The notes under the pieces are model-generated. The model was not told the DNA's origin. It made no database searches and was given only the letters and a program-made list of their open reading frames with translations. Both the position numbers and the translations under genes were made by a program. From contig JADZCJ010000068.1 in NCBI GenBank assembly GCA_020851635.1, positions 1 through 64,000 on the forward strand: a stretch of DNA of 64,000 nucleotides, in the 5' to 3' direction. The first letter of the stretch is position 1. Each line of letters starts with the position of its first letter. Origin of the DNA: Anaerolineae bacterium (GTDB lineage: Bacteria; Chloroflexota; Anaerolineae; UBA4142; SHND01). Below, in pieces: positions 52,531 to 62,504 of the stretch.

Positions 52531-53694
52531 ATGAGCCGTTCAAAAAAACACAAAAAACCAAATATTCCCCCCTCGACGCTTGCGCGTGCGCGTCTTGACG
52601 CAATCCTGGACGCAACGGGTCAGGAACCCGAGGCGACCGCCAACCAAATTGCCGCACTCGTACGTGAAATTGGCAACGAGCCGGTCCTTGGCTCGTTTGT
52701 CAAACGTTTCCAAAACGCCTCACCCAACGAACAGGACAGTCTGCGCGAGTTGGCAGCCCGGCTTGGCACTGACGAAAACAGAGCTTGCCTGTGGGTCGTC
52801 ATCAAACGTCAGGGCGGCATGTCCGACGATGCAAAACGCGCGGCATTCGAGGTGTTACATGCAATGGGTGAAGAGACCGCGCTTGACGATCTGTCACGTT
52901 ATCTTGCGCCCGCGCGCGTCCAAGCCCCATCCCGGAGCCATGAACCTCCCACCTACTGGAAAGACGCGCCTTTGGTGATAGGAGATTTCGAGGAAACAGA
53001 AACTCAAGCGCCACTTTCAGGTGACGACGAGGCACAAATCCACGAAATCATTGTCAGGTCCGCCTATCGCCCGCCGGTTGAACAATTCCTTTATTTGGGC
53101 AAACCTGATTCGTTCGATTCACGCGACTATATAAAAATGGGTATCACCGACGCGGACATTCCCGAACTTGTGCGGATGGCGACCAGTCGCGAATTGAACC
53201 GGGCGCCCTTTCCCAGTTCCCTCGTGTGGGCTCCCGTGCATGCGTGGCGCGCGTTGGGACAGCTGCGCGCAAGCGAGGCGGTCGGACCGCTGCTGGGTTT
53301 GCTGAAATATATTGACAAAGACTATGACGAGTGGAGCAGCGAAGAGCTGCCGTTGGTATTCGGTCAAATCGGACCGATTGCGCTCGAACCGCTTGGCGCA
53401 TACCTTGCCGACGCGTCAAACCCCCTGTGGGCGCGCGTCACCGCATCCGAAAGTATCCATAATATCGGCGAGCATTTCCCCGAAACGCGCCCAAAGGTGA
53501 TAACGTTCTTGATGAATGCGTTGGAACCCTATGCGAAAAACGACACCTCCTTGAACGCGTTCATCATTCTTGCGCTGACTCGTCTTCGGGCAACCGAGGC
53601 ATTGCCCCTCATCGAACGCGCCTTTGCCGCCGACTGTGTGGATGAAATGCTCAATGGGGACTGGCACAACGTTCAAACTCAATTCGGTTTGTAA
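52531..53694 (+). CDS. HEAT-like/DUF1186-type helical repeat protein
   Basis: 387 residues from ATG 52531; the open frame extends upstream to 52339 but a promoter-like site lies in that extension. Lys-rich N-terminus (SRSKKHKKPN), a charged helical half, then HEAT-like repeats: AWRALGQLRASEAVGPLLGL, LPLVFGQIGPIALEPLGAYL, LNAFIILALTRLRATEALPL. It resembles DUF1186/PBS-lyase-HEAT proteins that bind other proteins. Function unknown and context (between two importers) gives no clue. Confidence 0.65.
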   Translation: MSRSKKHKKPNIPPSTLARARLDAILDATGQEPEATANQIAALVREIGNEPVLGSFVKRFQNASPNEQDSLRELAARLGTDENRACLWVVIKRQGGMSDDAKRAAFEVLHAMGEETALDDLSRYLAPARVQAPSRSHEPPTYWKDAPLVIGDFEETETQAPLSGDDEAQIHEIIVRSAYRPPVEQFLYLGKPDSFDSRDYIKMGITDADIPELVRMATSRELNRAPFPSSLVWAPVHAWRALGQLRASEAVGPLLGLLKYIDKDYDEWSSEELPLVFGQIGPIALEPLGAYLADASNPLWARVTASESIHNIGEHFPETRPKVITFLMNALEPYAKNDTSLNAFIILALTRLRATEALPLIERAFAADCVDEMLNGDWHNVQTQFGL

Positions 53695-53912
53695 AGCAAA
53701 CAAGCGCTTTATTATTCTGCCCGCAATTCGTCTCGAAATCCACAGGGCAAATGACATTTCAAGTAACGCCTGTTTTGGTGTATGCATGAGAGAGGGCGCC
53801 TTCCGGCGGTTCGTTTACCATTGCCCCGAATAGAGTTCAATTTGTCTATGGCATTTGATTTTGCGCAGGTTATCGCGCAAACGTTTGGCGCGCGAAAAAA
53901 AGAGGTTGTGGG

Positions 53913-55067
53913 GTGAAAAATACTGCTCTCGATACAAAGCGTGGGCGTTTTGATCCGGGTCGCTTTAACTATATCCTCGTGCCGCTTGCCGCAGGTGCGG
54001 CAGCGCTGTTTGTTGGCGGACTCGTCCTGCTTGCTCTCGGCGCCAATCCCATTGAAGCGTATATTGGCATGGCGCAAGGCGCCTTTGGAAGCCCCAACGC
54101 CATTGCAGACTCGCTCGTCAAAGCAGTCCCCTTGCTCTTGGTTGGGGTTGGCATCTGTATTGCATATCGCGGGGGCATGATCAATATTGGCGGCGAAGGG
54201 CAGATTGTCATGGGTGCGCTTGCCACCACAGCCGTCGTGTTGGCATTCCCCTTCCTGCCCGGTTTGGTCTTGATCCCACTGGCGCTTGTCGCCGGGCTTG
54301 TGGGCGGTGGTTTTTGGGGTGGCATCGCGGGTTTTCTCAAGGCGCGCTTTAAAGTGAACGAAGTCTTGAGCACCGTGATGCTGAATGCGATTGCCGTTCA
54401 ATTCATGACCTTTCTCTTGAACGGCGCGCTCATGGACCCTTCCAGTGTTGACAATACGATTCGGATTCCCCAGACTCTGCGCTTTCCGCCCTGGGCGGAC
54501 TTGCCGCGCCTGGTGCCCACGCGTCTGCATTTCGGCGTCTTGCTCGCGATCTTTGCCGCAGTCGTCGTCTATTTCTTGCTGTGGCGCACGAGCGTCGGCT
54601 ATCGGATTCGGGCAGTCGGGTTCAACATGGTAGCTTCGAAATATGCCGGAATTCCGGTGAATCGCTATCAAATCCTCGCCATCACGTTGAGCGGCGCGCT
54701 CGCAGGCATGGCGGGCGCAGTCGAAGTGTTGGGCGTCAGTCATCGGCTCTTTACGGATGGCTCGGCGACGGGTTTTACGGGCAGCGCGGGCTTTAACGGG
54801 ATTGTCGCCGCGCTCTTTGGCGGATTGCATCCGCTTGGCGTAATTCCCGCGTCATTTTTATTTGGCGCGTTACTGACCGGAGCCAACAGTCTGCAGCGCA
54901 CCGTCCAGGTGCCGGGCGCCTTTGTCACGACGCTCGACGGCTTGGTGGTCATTTTTGTAGTCGCCAGCCAGATTTGGGCAAAACGGCGCGCCACACAGCG
55001 CGTGCTCGCCGAGACAACCCCGCGCCCCGCCACGCCAACCGCCGTGACACCGGACGTGACTCCATAG
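53913..55067 (+). CDS. BmpA-type nucleoside ABC transporter permease 1 (second system)
   Basis: 384 residues from GTG 53913, with AGAGG 7 bases upstream. Multiple spans; motifs YRGGMINIGGEGQIVMGALA, KARFKVNEVLSTVMLNAIAV and ITLSGALAGMAGAVEVLGVS identify the NupP/YufP-type permease. The C-terminal tail is Pro/Thr-rich. The first gene of a plus-strand operon whose order (permeases, binding protein, ATPase) differs from the minus-strand system. Confidence 0.88.
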   Translation: MKNTALDTKRGRFDPGRFNYILVPLAAGAAALFVGGLVLLALGANPIEAYIGMAQGAFGSPNAIADSLVKAVPLLLVGVGICIAYRGGMINIGGEGQIVMGALATTAVVLAFPFLPGLVLIPLALVAGLVGGGFWGGIAGFLKARFKVNEVLSTVMLNAIAVQFMTFLLNGALMDPSSVDNTIRIPQTLRFPPWADLPRLVPTRLHFGVLLAIFAAVVVYFLLWRTSVGYRIRAVGFNMVASKYAGIPVNRYQILAITLSGALAGMAGAVEVLGVSHRLFTDGSATGFTGSAGFNGIVAALFGGLHPLGVIPASFLFGALLTGANSLQRTVQVPGAFVTTLDGLVVIFVVASQIWAKRRATQRVLAETTPRPATPTAVTPDVTP

Positions 55068-55076
55068 GCAAACCTT

Positions 55077-56012
55077 ATGCTCGAACAACTCTTGGCACCC
55101 GCCGTCATCATTGGGGTATTGGCATCCGGGATTCAGCTGGCGACACCCTATCTCTATGCGTCAATCGGCGAAATGTTCAGTCAGGTGAGCGGCGTTCTAA
55201 ATCTTGGCTTGGAGGGGGTGATGCTCGTCGCCGCCTTTGCCGCCTACTATATCACGTGGACGACCGGCAATTACTATTATGCTCTCGCCATTGCCACGCT
55301 GGTCGGGGGGCTGATGGGCTTGCTGACGGCATTCATCAGCGTAACCCTCAAGGCGGAACAGGGGATCAGCGGAATCGGCATTTATTTATTCGGACTGGGA
55401 TTGAGCGACCTTTTGTTTTTGGTGATGGTCGGAACGCCCAAAGCAATTGACGGCGTGCCGCGTTTGGAAATCCCCGGGCTGAGCGATTTGCCGGTGCTCG
55501 GTCCGGTGCTGTTTAGTCAAAACTTGCTGGTGTATGGCGCGTTCGCATGTGTCCCGTTGGCGTGGTTCATTTTGAACAAGACAACGCTCGGATTGAAAAT
55601 TCGCGCGGTTGGACAGACCCCCGAAGCAGCCGACTCGCTGGGCATCAGCGTCTCGCAAGTGCGCTATATCACCGTGACCCTCGCGGGCGCAATGGCAGGC
55701 ATCGCCGGGGCGTCGCTTTCGATTGCGCTGTTGAATATTTTTCAACAAAACCTGACGAGTGGGCTGGGCTTTATCGCGGTTGCGCTGGTCTATTTCGGCG
55801 GCTGGCGTCCCTTTCGCATCATGGCGGGCGCCTTGCTCTTTAGCATGGTCAATGCGCTCCAATTGTGGATTCAAACGCTCGGGATTGGCTTGCCCTCGGA
55901 CATTGCCGGCATGCTCCCGTATGTCCTGACGATTGTGGCGTTGATTTTTGCGGCGCGGCAAATCGTGACCCAGCCCACCGCGCTGACAAAACCGTTCGAA
56001 CGTGGGGAATAA
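55077..56012 (+). CDS. BmpA-type nucleoside ABC transporter permease 2 (second system)
   Basis: 311 residues, about eight spans. FSQVSGVLNLGLEGVMLVAA and LGLKIRAVGQTPEAADSLGI mark the NupQ-type permease. It follows permease 1 by 9 bases. It corresponds in family to the 33610-34599 gene but is clearly diverged from it. Confidence 0.88.
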   Translation: MLEQLLAPAVIIGVLASGIQLATPYLYASIGEMFSQVSGVLNLGLEGVMLVAAFAAYYITWTTGNYYYALAIATLVGGLMGLLTAFISVTLKAEQGISGIGIYLFGLGLSDLLFLVMVGTPKAIDGVPRLEIPGLSDLPVLGPVLFSQNLLVYGAFACVPLAWFILNKTTLGLKIRAVGQTPEAADSLGISVSQVRYITVTLAGAMAGIAGASLSIALLNIFQQNLTSGLGFIAVALVYFGGWRPFRIMAGALLFSMVNALQLWIQTLGIGLPSDIAGMLPYVLTIVALIFAARQIVTQPTALTKPFERGE

Positions 56013-56089
56013 AGTCCAAAGCAGACCCCAGGGGCTGTTTTTGAAACGGCGCAGCTGCAGCTGTGCCGATACAAATTCAAGGAGGAGAT

Positions 56090-57133
56090 ATGAAGACCCG
56101 TTTTCTGATTTTTGCGCTGGCGTTGATTGCCATGACCGTCATTGCCGCGTGCGCGCCCGTTGCGGCGCCGCCGCCGGCGACCAGCGCACCCGCGGCTCAG
56201 CCGACCGCCGCGCCCGCCGCAGAGCAGTTCCGTGTGGCGGTAGTCATGCCGAGCGCGGCAAACGACCTGGCATTCAGTCAGAGCATGGTGGACGCGCTCA
56301 ACCGCCTGCAATCCGAAATGGGCAAAGACAAGTTTGACTTTGTCTATTCCGAGAATATGTTTGTCGTCGGCGATGCCGCGGCGGCGATTCGAGATTATGC
56401 GACCAAGGGCTATAATCTCGTCATTGCGCACGGCTCGCAGTATGGCGCGCCGCTCCAGGAGATTGCGCCCGATTTTCCGGATACTGCCTTTGCCTGGGGG
56501 ACTGCGGTGGACACCTTTGAGGACAAGGGCATCAAAAATGTCTTTGCCTACACGGTCGCCTCGGACCAGGGGGGTTATGTCGAAGGCGTGATGGCGGCGA
56601 AATTGAGCAAGAGCAAAGTGTTGGGCGCGCTCGGTCCTATCCCCGCCGGCGATGGACAGCTCACCATCAGAGGATTCGAGGCGGGAGCGTTGGCGACTGA
56701 CCCTGCGATCAAGGTCCAAACGACCTATACCAATTCCTTTAGCGACGTGGCGTTGATGTCACAGGCGGCGCAGACGCAGATCGCCTCCGGCGCCGATGTG
56801 CTCACCGGAACATCCCAAAGTGTCGTCGGCGCGGTGAGTGTGATCAAGGACAAGAACGCGCTCTGGTTTGGCAATCAATCCGATCAAAGCTCGCTCGCGC
56901 CGGGAAACGTGGTCGCCAGTCAGGTCTATGACTGGACCTTTGCCCTCAAAGACATGATGAGCCAGATCAACGCCGGAACGCGCGGCGGCGAGGTCTTTAT
57001 CATGACCTTTGCAAACGGCGGTCTCGTGATGCAATTCAATGACGGTTATGCGCTTCCGGCTGACATCAAAACGCTGGCTGAGCAAACCATCGCCGGTCTC
57101 AAGGACGGCAGTATCAAGACCGGGATCGAATAG
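56090..57133 (+). CDS. BMP-family substrate-binding lipoprotein (second system)
   Basis: 347 residues from ATG 56090, with AAGGAGGAG directly upstream. Lipobox VIAAC (Cys near 21), Ala/Pro-rich linker, then the BMP domain (FRVAVVMPSAANDLAFSQSM, NLVIAHGSQYGAPLQEIAPD, ASGADVLTGTSQSVVGAVSV). It probably binds a purine nucleoside or related compound. No stem-loop follows here, unlike the first system. Confidence 0.88.
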   Translation: MKTRFLIFALALIAMTVIAACAPVAAPPPATSAPAAQPTAAPAAEQFRVAVVMPSAANDLAFSQSMVDALNRLQSEMGKDKFDFVYSENMFVVGDAAAAIRDYATKGYNLVIAHGSQYGAPLQEIAPDFPDTAFAWGTAVDTFEDKGIKNVFAYTVASDQGGYVEGVMAAKLSKSKVLGALGPIPAGDGQLTIRGFEAGALATDPAIKVQTTYTNSFSDVALMSQAAQTQIASGADVLTGTSQSVVGAVSVIKDKNALWFGNQSDQSSLAPGNVVASQVYDWTFALKDMMSQINAGTRGGEVFIMTFANGGLVMQFNDGYALPADIKTLAEQTIAGLKDGSIKTGIE

Positions 57134-57216
57134 AACGCTTCAAACGACAAAACGCCGGTTGGTTGGATCGGGTCTGCCGATTCAATCAACCGGTCATTTG
57201 TCCCCGACCGACAATC

Positions 57217-58749
57217 ATGCCCATCGAAACTGTTGAACTCCGCAATGTGAGCAAACGTTTTCCCGGCGTGTTGGCAAACGACCAGGTCAACTTTGATGTT
57301 CACGCGGGCGAAATCCACGCGCTGCTCGGCGAAAACGGCGCGGGCAAGTCCACCCTGATGAAAATCTTGTATGCGATGTATCGGCCGACCGAAGGCGAGA
57401 TTTTTATCAATGGCAAACTCGCCGAACTGCGTTCACCCGCCGACGCGCTGGCGAACGGCATCGGGATGATTCATCAGCATTTTCAACTCGTGCCCGGGTT
57501 CACCGTCGTCGAAAATGTCGCGCTCGGGCTGAAATCGTCGCGCGGTCCGCTCACCGATCTCGACGTTGTCACCAAACGCGTGCAGGAACTGGCGACCCAA
57601 TATGGCTTGAGCGTCGAACCCAATGCGTTGGTATGGCAATTGGCAGTCGGACAGCAGCAGCGCGTCGAAATCATCAAGGCGCTCTATCGCGATGCGTCGC
57701 TCTTGATTCTTGACGAGCCGACGGCAGTCTTGACGCCGCAAGAGGTCAAGGAATTTTTTGACATTCTCCGGCGCCTGCGTGATGCAGGGAATGCATTGAT
57801 TTTCATCAGCCATAAATTGTACGAAGTGATGGCGATCAGCGATCGGGTGACTGTTCTGCGCGACGGGCGCGTGGTCGGACGCGTCAAGACAGCGGATACG
57901 AATCAAAAAGAGCTGGCGCGCATGATGGTGGGGCGCGACGTAATCACCCGTTGGGACAAGCCGCCCGCGCAGCAAGGTCCCGTCGTCTTGAAAATCGAGC
58001 ATCTCTCCGCCGCCAACGACAAGGGGATCACAGCTGTCCGGGATTTTTCGCTCGAGGTGCGCGCAGGGGAGATTCTCGGCATTGCGGGGGTTTCGGGCAA
58101 CGGGCAGCGCGAACTCGCCGAAGCGATTGCGGGCATGCGGCGCGCGACTGCCGGAACGATTTGGGTGGACAACCAGAATGTTACGAACCAGTCCCCCGCG
58201 CAGGTCAGCGCTTCGGGGGTCGCCTTTGTTCCCGAAGAACGAATGACCATGGGCGTCGTGCGCGAGTTCACCGTTGCCGAGAACGCGATTCTGGAAACAC
58301 ATGCGTATCCGCCTCTGGCAAATCGCGGGGTTTTTGATTTTGGGCAAATCAATGACCACTGCACCAGACTCGTGCGCGAATATGATGTCAAAACGCCCTC
58401 GCTGGACACGCCCGTAAAAAGTCTGTCGGGCGGCAATATTCAAAAACTGATCCTCGCCCGCGAGTTGGACCGGGCGCCGCGCCTGCTCCTTGCCGCGCAG
58501 CCGACACGCGGCGTGGACATTGGCGCGACCGAGTATATTCACAAACGGCTTATCGAACAGCGCGCGAATGGCACCGCAGTCCTGCTCATCAGCGAAGACC
58601 TGGAAGAAGTGCGCGCCCTCTCTGACCGCATCGCCGTAATGTATGAAGGTCAAATCGTCGGGATTGTCTCTCCCGACAGCAAGATGGAGGACCTGGGGCT
58701 GATGATGGCGGGCATTAAAGGGAATGACGCAAATCCATCAACCTGCTAG
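57217..58749 (+). CDS. BmpA-type nucleoside ABC transporter ATPase (second system)
   Basis: 510 residues from ATG 57217. Domain 1: GENGAGKSTLMKILYAMYRP, signature LAVGQQQRVEIIKALYR, Walker B LLILDEPTAVLTPQE. Domain 2: GVSGNGQRELAEAIAG, LSGGNIQKLILARELDRAPR. RbsA/NupO type. Last gene of the plus-strand operon; it ends 13 bases before the convergent minus-strand operon ends, leaving almost no room for separate terminators. Confidence 0.9.
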   Translation: MPIETVELRNVSKRFPGVLANDQVNFDVHAGEIHALLGENGAGKSTLMKILYAMYRPTEGEIFINGKLAELRSPADALANGIGMIHQHFQLVPGFTVVENVALGLKSSRGPLTDLDVVTKRVQELATQYGLSVEPNALVWQLAVGQQQRVEIIKALYRDASLLILDEPTAVLTPQEVKEFFDILRRLRDAGNALIFISHKLYEVMAISDRVTVLRDGRVVGRVKTADTNQKELARMMVGRDVITRWDKPPAQQGPVVLKIEHLSAANDKGITAVRDFSLEVRAGEILGIAGVSGNGQRELAEAIAGMRRATAGTIWVDNQNVTNQSPAQVSASGVAFVPEERMTMGVVREFTVAENAILETHAYPPLANRGVFDFGQINDHCTRLVREYDVKTPSLDTPVKSLSGGNIQKLILARELDRAPRLLLAAQPTRGVDIGATEYIHKRLIEQRANGTAVLLISEDLEEVRALSDRIAVMYEGQIVGIVSPDSKMEDLGLMMAGIKGNDANPSTC

Positions 58750-58762
58750 CAGCGCCATATCA

Positions 58763-61117
58763 TTACCCAACTTTTTGGGGACCTTGGTCCTCGGCAGTTC
58801 GAAATCGAAATTCGACAAATTGCAGCATCGTCCGCTGCGACCATTCCGTCACAAGCTCCTGCGAAATACCGTCTGCCGCGTCTGCGCCGACATTCACCCA
58901 TGTCGCGTCAGGAGCGCGCACCTGCAACTCGCCCATCACGCCCTCGAGCCACGCGCGCTCGATTGAAACGCCAACATCCGCGCTCAAATACACCATATTC
59001 TCGTGGCGCTCCAGCCACAGCGTGCCCGGTGATGTCAAACGGGCGATTCCCTCGATGCGGGTCAGACCGATGCCCGCGATGTGATTGCCGCCCGCCCCGA
59101 TGCGAACATACCTGATGGACGCGCCTGTCACATCAAACCCGCCAACTTGAATACGGTCCGGTCGCCGAGTCCCCAAAGCGACAAACGCCTTGCCCCCATC
59201 CTTGAACGTCACATCCACAGTTTCATTTTCTTGCCGCAACAGCGAGACTCCGGCGAGTTCTTGTTGTGGATCGAATGGCGCGGGACGGACCAGCGACAGA
59301 GACCCCAGCATGCGGCGCTGGTCGCTCAGCAGAGATTCGTAGATCACGGGCTGTTCTGCATAATCGTGCGCGAGGTTCAGATTCGAATAACCCAGAAACG
59401 GGCGGCTCGCTTCCTGTGCGTCATAACCGAGCAGACGTCGGATGCCAACAGCGCGCTGTTCGCCCGATGCGACCTCGTGCGCGCACGCATACTCCCACCC
59501 CGCGGAACGGTCGGAACGACGCAAAACGCGGGCAGCGCCACTGCATCCCAACGCGCCGGGCGCCTGCACCGCGCGCACGGGCGCATTCGGCTCGACGAGC
59601 GCGAGTAGAATCTGCAAATCCTTCCACAAAAGGACCGCCACTCGCAAAGTGTGCGGCTGTCCGTCAACAATTTCGTCAAACTCGCACCACATCATGCCAG
59701 GTCCCACGCCACCCGCGCGCGTCGCCTGGCGATGCCCGAATGTCCTGCCGTCATGCGTCAGCGCAATCATCGCATCGGGCGCATATGACCCTGCGACGGG
59801 GACGACGTTAAAGGGCAAGTGGCTCGAATAGGCGAATTTGCCGTATTTGGACACATAGTCGTTTCGCGGCGTATCGGACTCGTGACCCGCGCGACTGTTG
59901 AGCAGCAGTGTCTGCCCTGTTTCCCGCCTCCCCGAAACCAGGAAACCCGGGACGAGCAAAACGCGTTCAAAATCCTGTTGTTCGACGGGCAGTGGCTCTT
60001 CGACGGCTGTCCAGAACGGGTCATCATGGTCGAGCGTCAACGCAAACAGCCCATGACACGCCGACAGCGGAGACCCTGACGAAAGATAGGACTCGCCTGC
60101 GGGCGGAAAATTGCCGTGAAACCCCTGTCGCAAAAAGTGCTCTGTGGGGTCGAACGCGCCGCGCTCGTAAAAATATTTCAAGCAGCCGCTCGAAATTCGT
60201 CTGAGCATACCTGGATTGCGCGGCGCAATGCCCAGCGCGTGCCCGATGGCAAATGTCGCCACTGCCGCAAAGCGCCCGACCAGAGTCCGCCCCCATGCCA
60301 CATACGAGCCATTTGCTCCGAAAAAGAACGGGAACGACGCAAGAAAGATTTTGGCGCGCGCCAGGACCTCGCGCTTGTGCTCGGGGCGGCGGTCGCCGTC
60401 AATCCATGCCCACAACAAATAATGCAAGCCAAACATCCAGGCGTTATACAGGTCAAACTTGTCCCCCGCGCCGTCATCATACCAGCCGTCACCGCGATAA
60501 AAGCGGCTCATCTGGTCCAGCCGCGCGTCGAGGTCGTCCTCGGGCGCGTCGTAACCCAGTTTGAGCCGCACGATCTGCGAGAACGCGGGAAACAAGACCC
60601 AGTTATCGGGATACGTTTCTTTGCCGTCCACCTGCGCCAGCCAGCGCATCACCTGCGCCCGTTCCCGGTCGGTCAGAAAATAAAAAACGCGTTCACGGCT
60701 AAACCACACCGCGAGCGCGAGATTGGAGGTCTCTACAATCCGCTGGTCCAGGTGCCCGATGTCGCCCCAATACGTGTATGGGTTTGTCGGGTCCGTCCCT
60801 TGGATCAGCGCGCGCCGCATCAAGTCGGCGAGATCAATTTCGCGGTCCGCAAAAGCAAGCGTGGACGGATTGGCAGCGTTACAGAGCCAAGTCCCCCACG
60901 GCAATGCGATGCGCGAAAATGCCTCTGATGCATCCACCGCATCGGGACGGTCACAGCGGTCATCGGGAAAGAGCGCCCGCGCCGGTGAGCCGTTGCGCTC
61001 TCCCGCCAGCACATATCCATAGGTGGCGCGCGCCAACATGTGTTCCCAATGGGCGCGCGTCCAGCCCGTATAGGGCGACTTTTTGAAATCGGGCGCCGGG
61101 TCCTGATGGCTAGCCAT
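58763..61117 (-). CDS. DUF2264 domain protein
   Basis: 784 residues from ATG 61117. An open frame runs 82 codons further upstream, but this ATG overlaps the stop of the preceding gene (ATGGCTAG). The DUF2264 signature spans LPWGTWLCNAANPSTL and NPYTYWGDIGHLDQRIVETS, then LALAVWFSRERVFYFL. The first half is an alpha/alpha toroid as in polysaccharide lyases and GH-like unsaturated glucuronyl hydrolases; the second half is beta-rich. No signal peptide. A catabolic role on a sugar is inferred. Confidence 0.8.
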   Translation of the reverse strand: MASHQDPAPDFKKSPYTGWTRAHWEHMLARATYGYVLAGERNGSPARALFPDDRCDRPDAVDASEAFSRIALPWGTWLCNAANPSTLAFADREIDLADLMRRALIQGTDPTNPYTYWGDIGHLDQRIVETSNLALAVWFSRERVFYFLTDRERAQVMRWLAQVDGKETYPDNWVLFPAFSQIVRLKLGYDAPEDDLDARLDQMSRFYRGDGWYDDGAGDKFDLYNAWMFGLHYLLWAWIDGDRRPEHKREVLARAKIFLASFPFFFGANGSYVAWGRTLVGRFAAVATFAIGHALGIAPRNPGMLRRISSGCLKYFYERGAFDPTEHFLRQGFHGNFPPAGESYLSSGSPLSACHGLFALTLDHDDPFWTAVEEPLPVEQQDFERVLLVPGFLVSGRRETGQTLLLNSRAGHESDTPRNDYVSKYGKFAYSSHLPFNVVPVAGSYAPDAMIALTHDGRTFGHRQATRAGGVGPGMMWCEFDEIVDGQPHTLRVAVLLWKDLQILLALVEPNAPVRAVQAPGALGCSGAARVLRRSDRSAGWEYACAHEVASGEQRAVGIRRLLGYDAQEASRPFLGYSNLNLAHDYAEQPVIYESLLSDQRRMLGSLSLVRPAPFDPQQELAGVSLLRQENETVDVTFKDGGKAFVALGTRRPDRIQVGGFDVTGASIRYVRIGAGGNHIAGIGLTRIEGIARLTSPGTLWLERHENMVYLSADVGVSIERAWLEGVMGELQVRAPDATWVNVGADAADGISQELVTEWSQRTMLQFVEFRFRTAEDQGPQKVG

Positions 61118-62504
61118 TGGCGCGCCCATCAAAAAAAATCGGATTGGTGAACGCGAGCATCGCGCCTTGTGCGTCGCGCACCGTGACGAGACACCAGCCC
61201 GCCTGCCCGCCGCGCAATTCCCACGCGCCGGAGCCGTTGCCCTCCACACTGCGCGTTTCGCGCGCGACCCCATCCACAATCCACGCGAGTTGTGCGTCCC
61301 GGGGGCAGTCTGCCCATACGGTGCTAACCTGAATCGGCACATCCGCAGCAACATCCAACACATCCCCCATCATGGCATGTGCTTGGCTTGTCGCTGCGTT
61401 CAATTCCAACCCGGGACCCGCGCTCGAATACAAATGTCCCTGACGCACGGCGCGCAAAATCTCGCGCTCGGACAGCTCGTCCGCATACACCACATCAAAT
61501 CCAAAAATTTTTGCGCTCTGATTGTGCTCCGGACCGTGCGTATCCGTGCCGGACGTCAGCGCCAGACGATACCCTTGATTCAACCATTCAAAAGCCAGCG
61601 CCAATGACCCCTCGTTGCCCGCCATGTGCCCGGTCCAGTTCTCGTTCCAGATTTCGACGACGCGCGCCGAGCCGGGCATCATGCTCTCAAACTGCCAGTC
61701 ACAGCCCGTGCAGTCGGGATCGCCCACCGAGCGCGGGTGCGCAATGATAAATAACCCGCCTTGCGCCTCGACCTCTTGCGCGATGTGATTCATCGTGCGT
61801 TCGTTTTGGTTGTGCGGTCCCGGACGAACGTGCCAGTCAATCCAATTGCGTACGCCGAGCGCGAGTGCGTGCCCGTAGAACGTCGTCACCTCGGACCCGC
61901 AAATGGTCAAGAGTTCGTCGCTGCCGCTCGCCTCCCACGCGGCGAGACCCGCAACCGTATTGTGGTCGCTGAGCGCGCAAAAATCGAGTTTGTTCTCTCT
62001 TGCCCATGCAGCCAAATCGGCGACCTGCCACGTTGCATCCGAATGATCCGTGTGTCCGTGCAAATCGCCGCGATACCATCCGCGCCCGCGCGGTGCGGTC
62101 TTGCGAATCTCCGCCGCTTGCGTTTTTTCCCGCGCGGTTTCATCCGTTCCCACGATCTCGATTTCAATCGGCAGAGGGACGCCCGGCATGATCATGTGCG
62201 TATCTACAACCATGGTCCATTCGCCCGGCGGTATGTCTCCGGAGAGATAGCCCGGCGTGGCAGACGCACGACTGAGGACGATCTCATGCCGCGCCCCCTG
62301 ACGGGGACCCGCGCCGCGCCAGCCGTTTGGATCAAAAAGTGTGGGCGTGAGCATGTTGCGGTGCCCGTCCACCAACCATGGCGAAAACGAGAGACACAGC
62401 GCGAGCTGCGTCGTGTCGGGTGGAATCGTAAACGAAAAGGGAATATTTTGTTTCGAGTGCGAGCTGTCCAGAGTGCGAGTAATGTTGATATGACAAGTTT
62501 CCAT
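61110..62504 (-). CDS. CehA/McbA-type PHP-domain metallohydrolase
   Basis: 464 residues from ATG 62504, which overlaps the kinase stop (TAATG); Met codons at 62516 and 62546 are in frame. An N-terminal beta-sandwich of about 135 residues is followed by a PHP domain with DLHGHTDHSD at 147-156, LDFCALSDHNTVAGLAAWE, SEVTTFYGHALALG and the histidines in IIAHPRSVG. These residues bind two or three metals in phosphoesterases or hydrolases of this fold. The substrate is unknown. Confidence 0.8.
   Translation of the reverse strand: METCHINITRTLDSSHSKQNIPFSFTIPPDTTQLALCLSFSPWLVDGHRNMLTPTLFDPNGWRGAGPRQGARHEIVLSRASATPGYLSGDIPPGEWTMVVDTHMIMPGVPLPIEIEIVGTDETAREKTQAAEIRKTAPRGRGWYRGDLHGHTDHSDATWQVADLAAWARENKLDFCALSDHNTVAGLAAWEASGSDELLTICGSEVTTFYGHALALGVRNWIDWHVRPGPHNQNERTMNHIAQEVEAQGGLFIIAHPRSVGDPDCTGCDWQFESMMPGSARVVEIWNENWTGHMAGNEGSLALAFEWLNQGYRLALTSGTDTHGPEHNQSAKIFGFDVVYADELSEREILRAVRQGHLYSSAGPGLELNAATSQAHAMMGDVLDVAADVPIQVSTVWADCPRDAQLAWIVDGVARETRSVEGNGSGAWELRGGQAGWCLVTVRDAQGAMLAFTNPIFFDGRANG

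Noticed and set aside
53848-53916. Short open frame of 22 codons (MAFDFAQVIAQTFGARKK...) overlapping the start of the second-system permease gene
   Set aside because: No ribosome-binding site and no recognisable leader-peptide features; short frames of this size are expected by chance.
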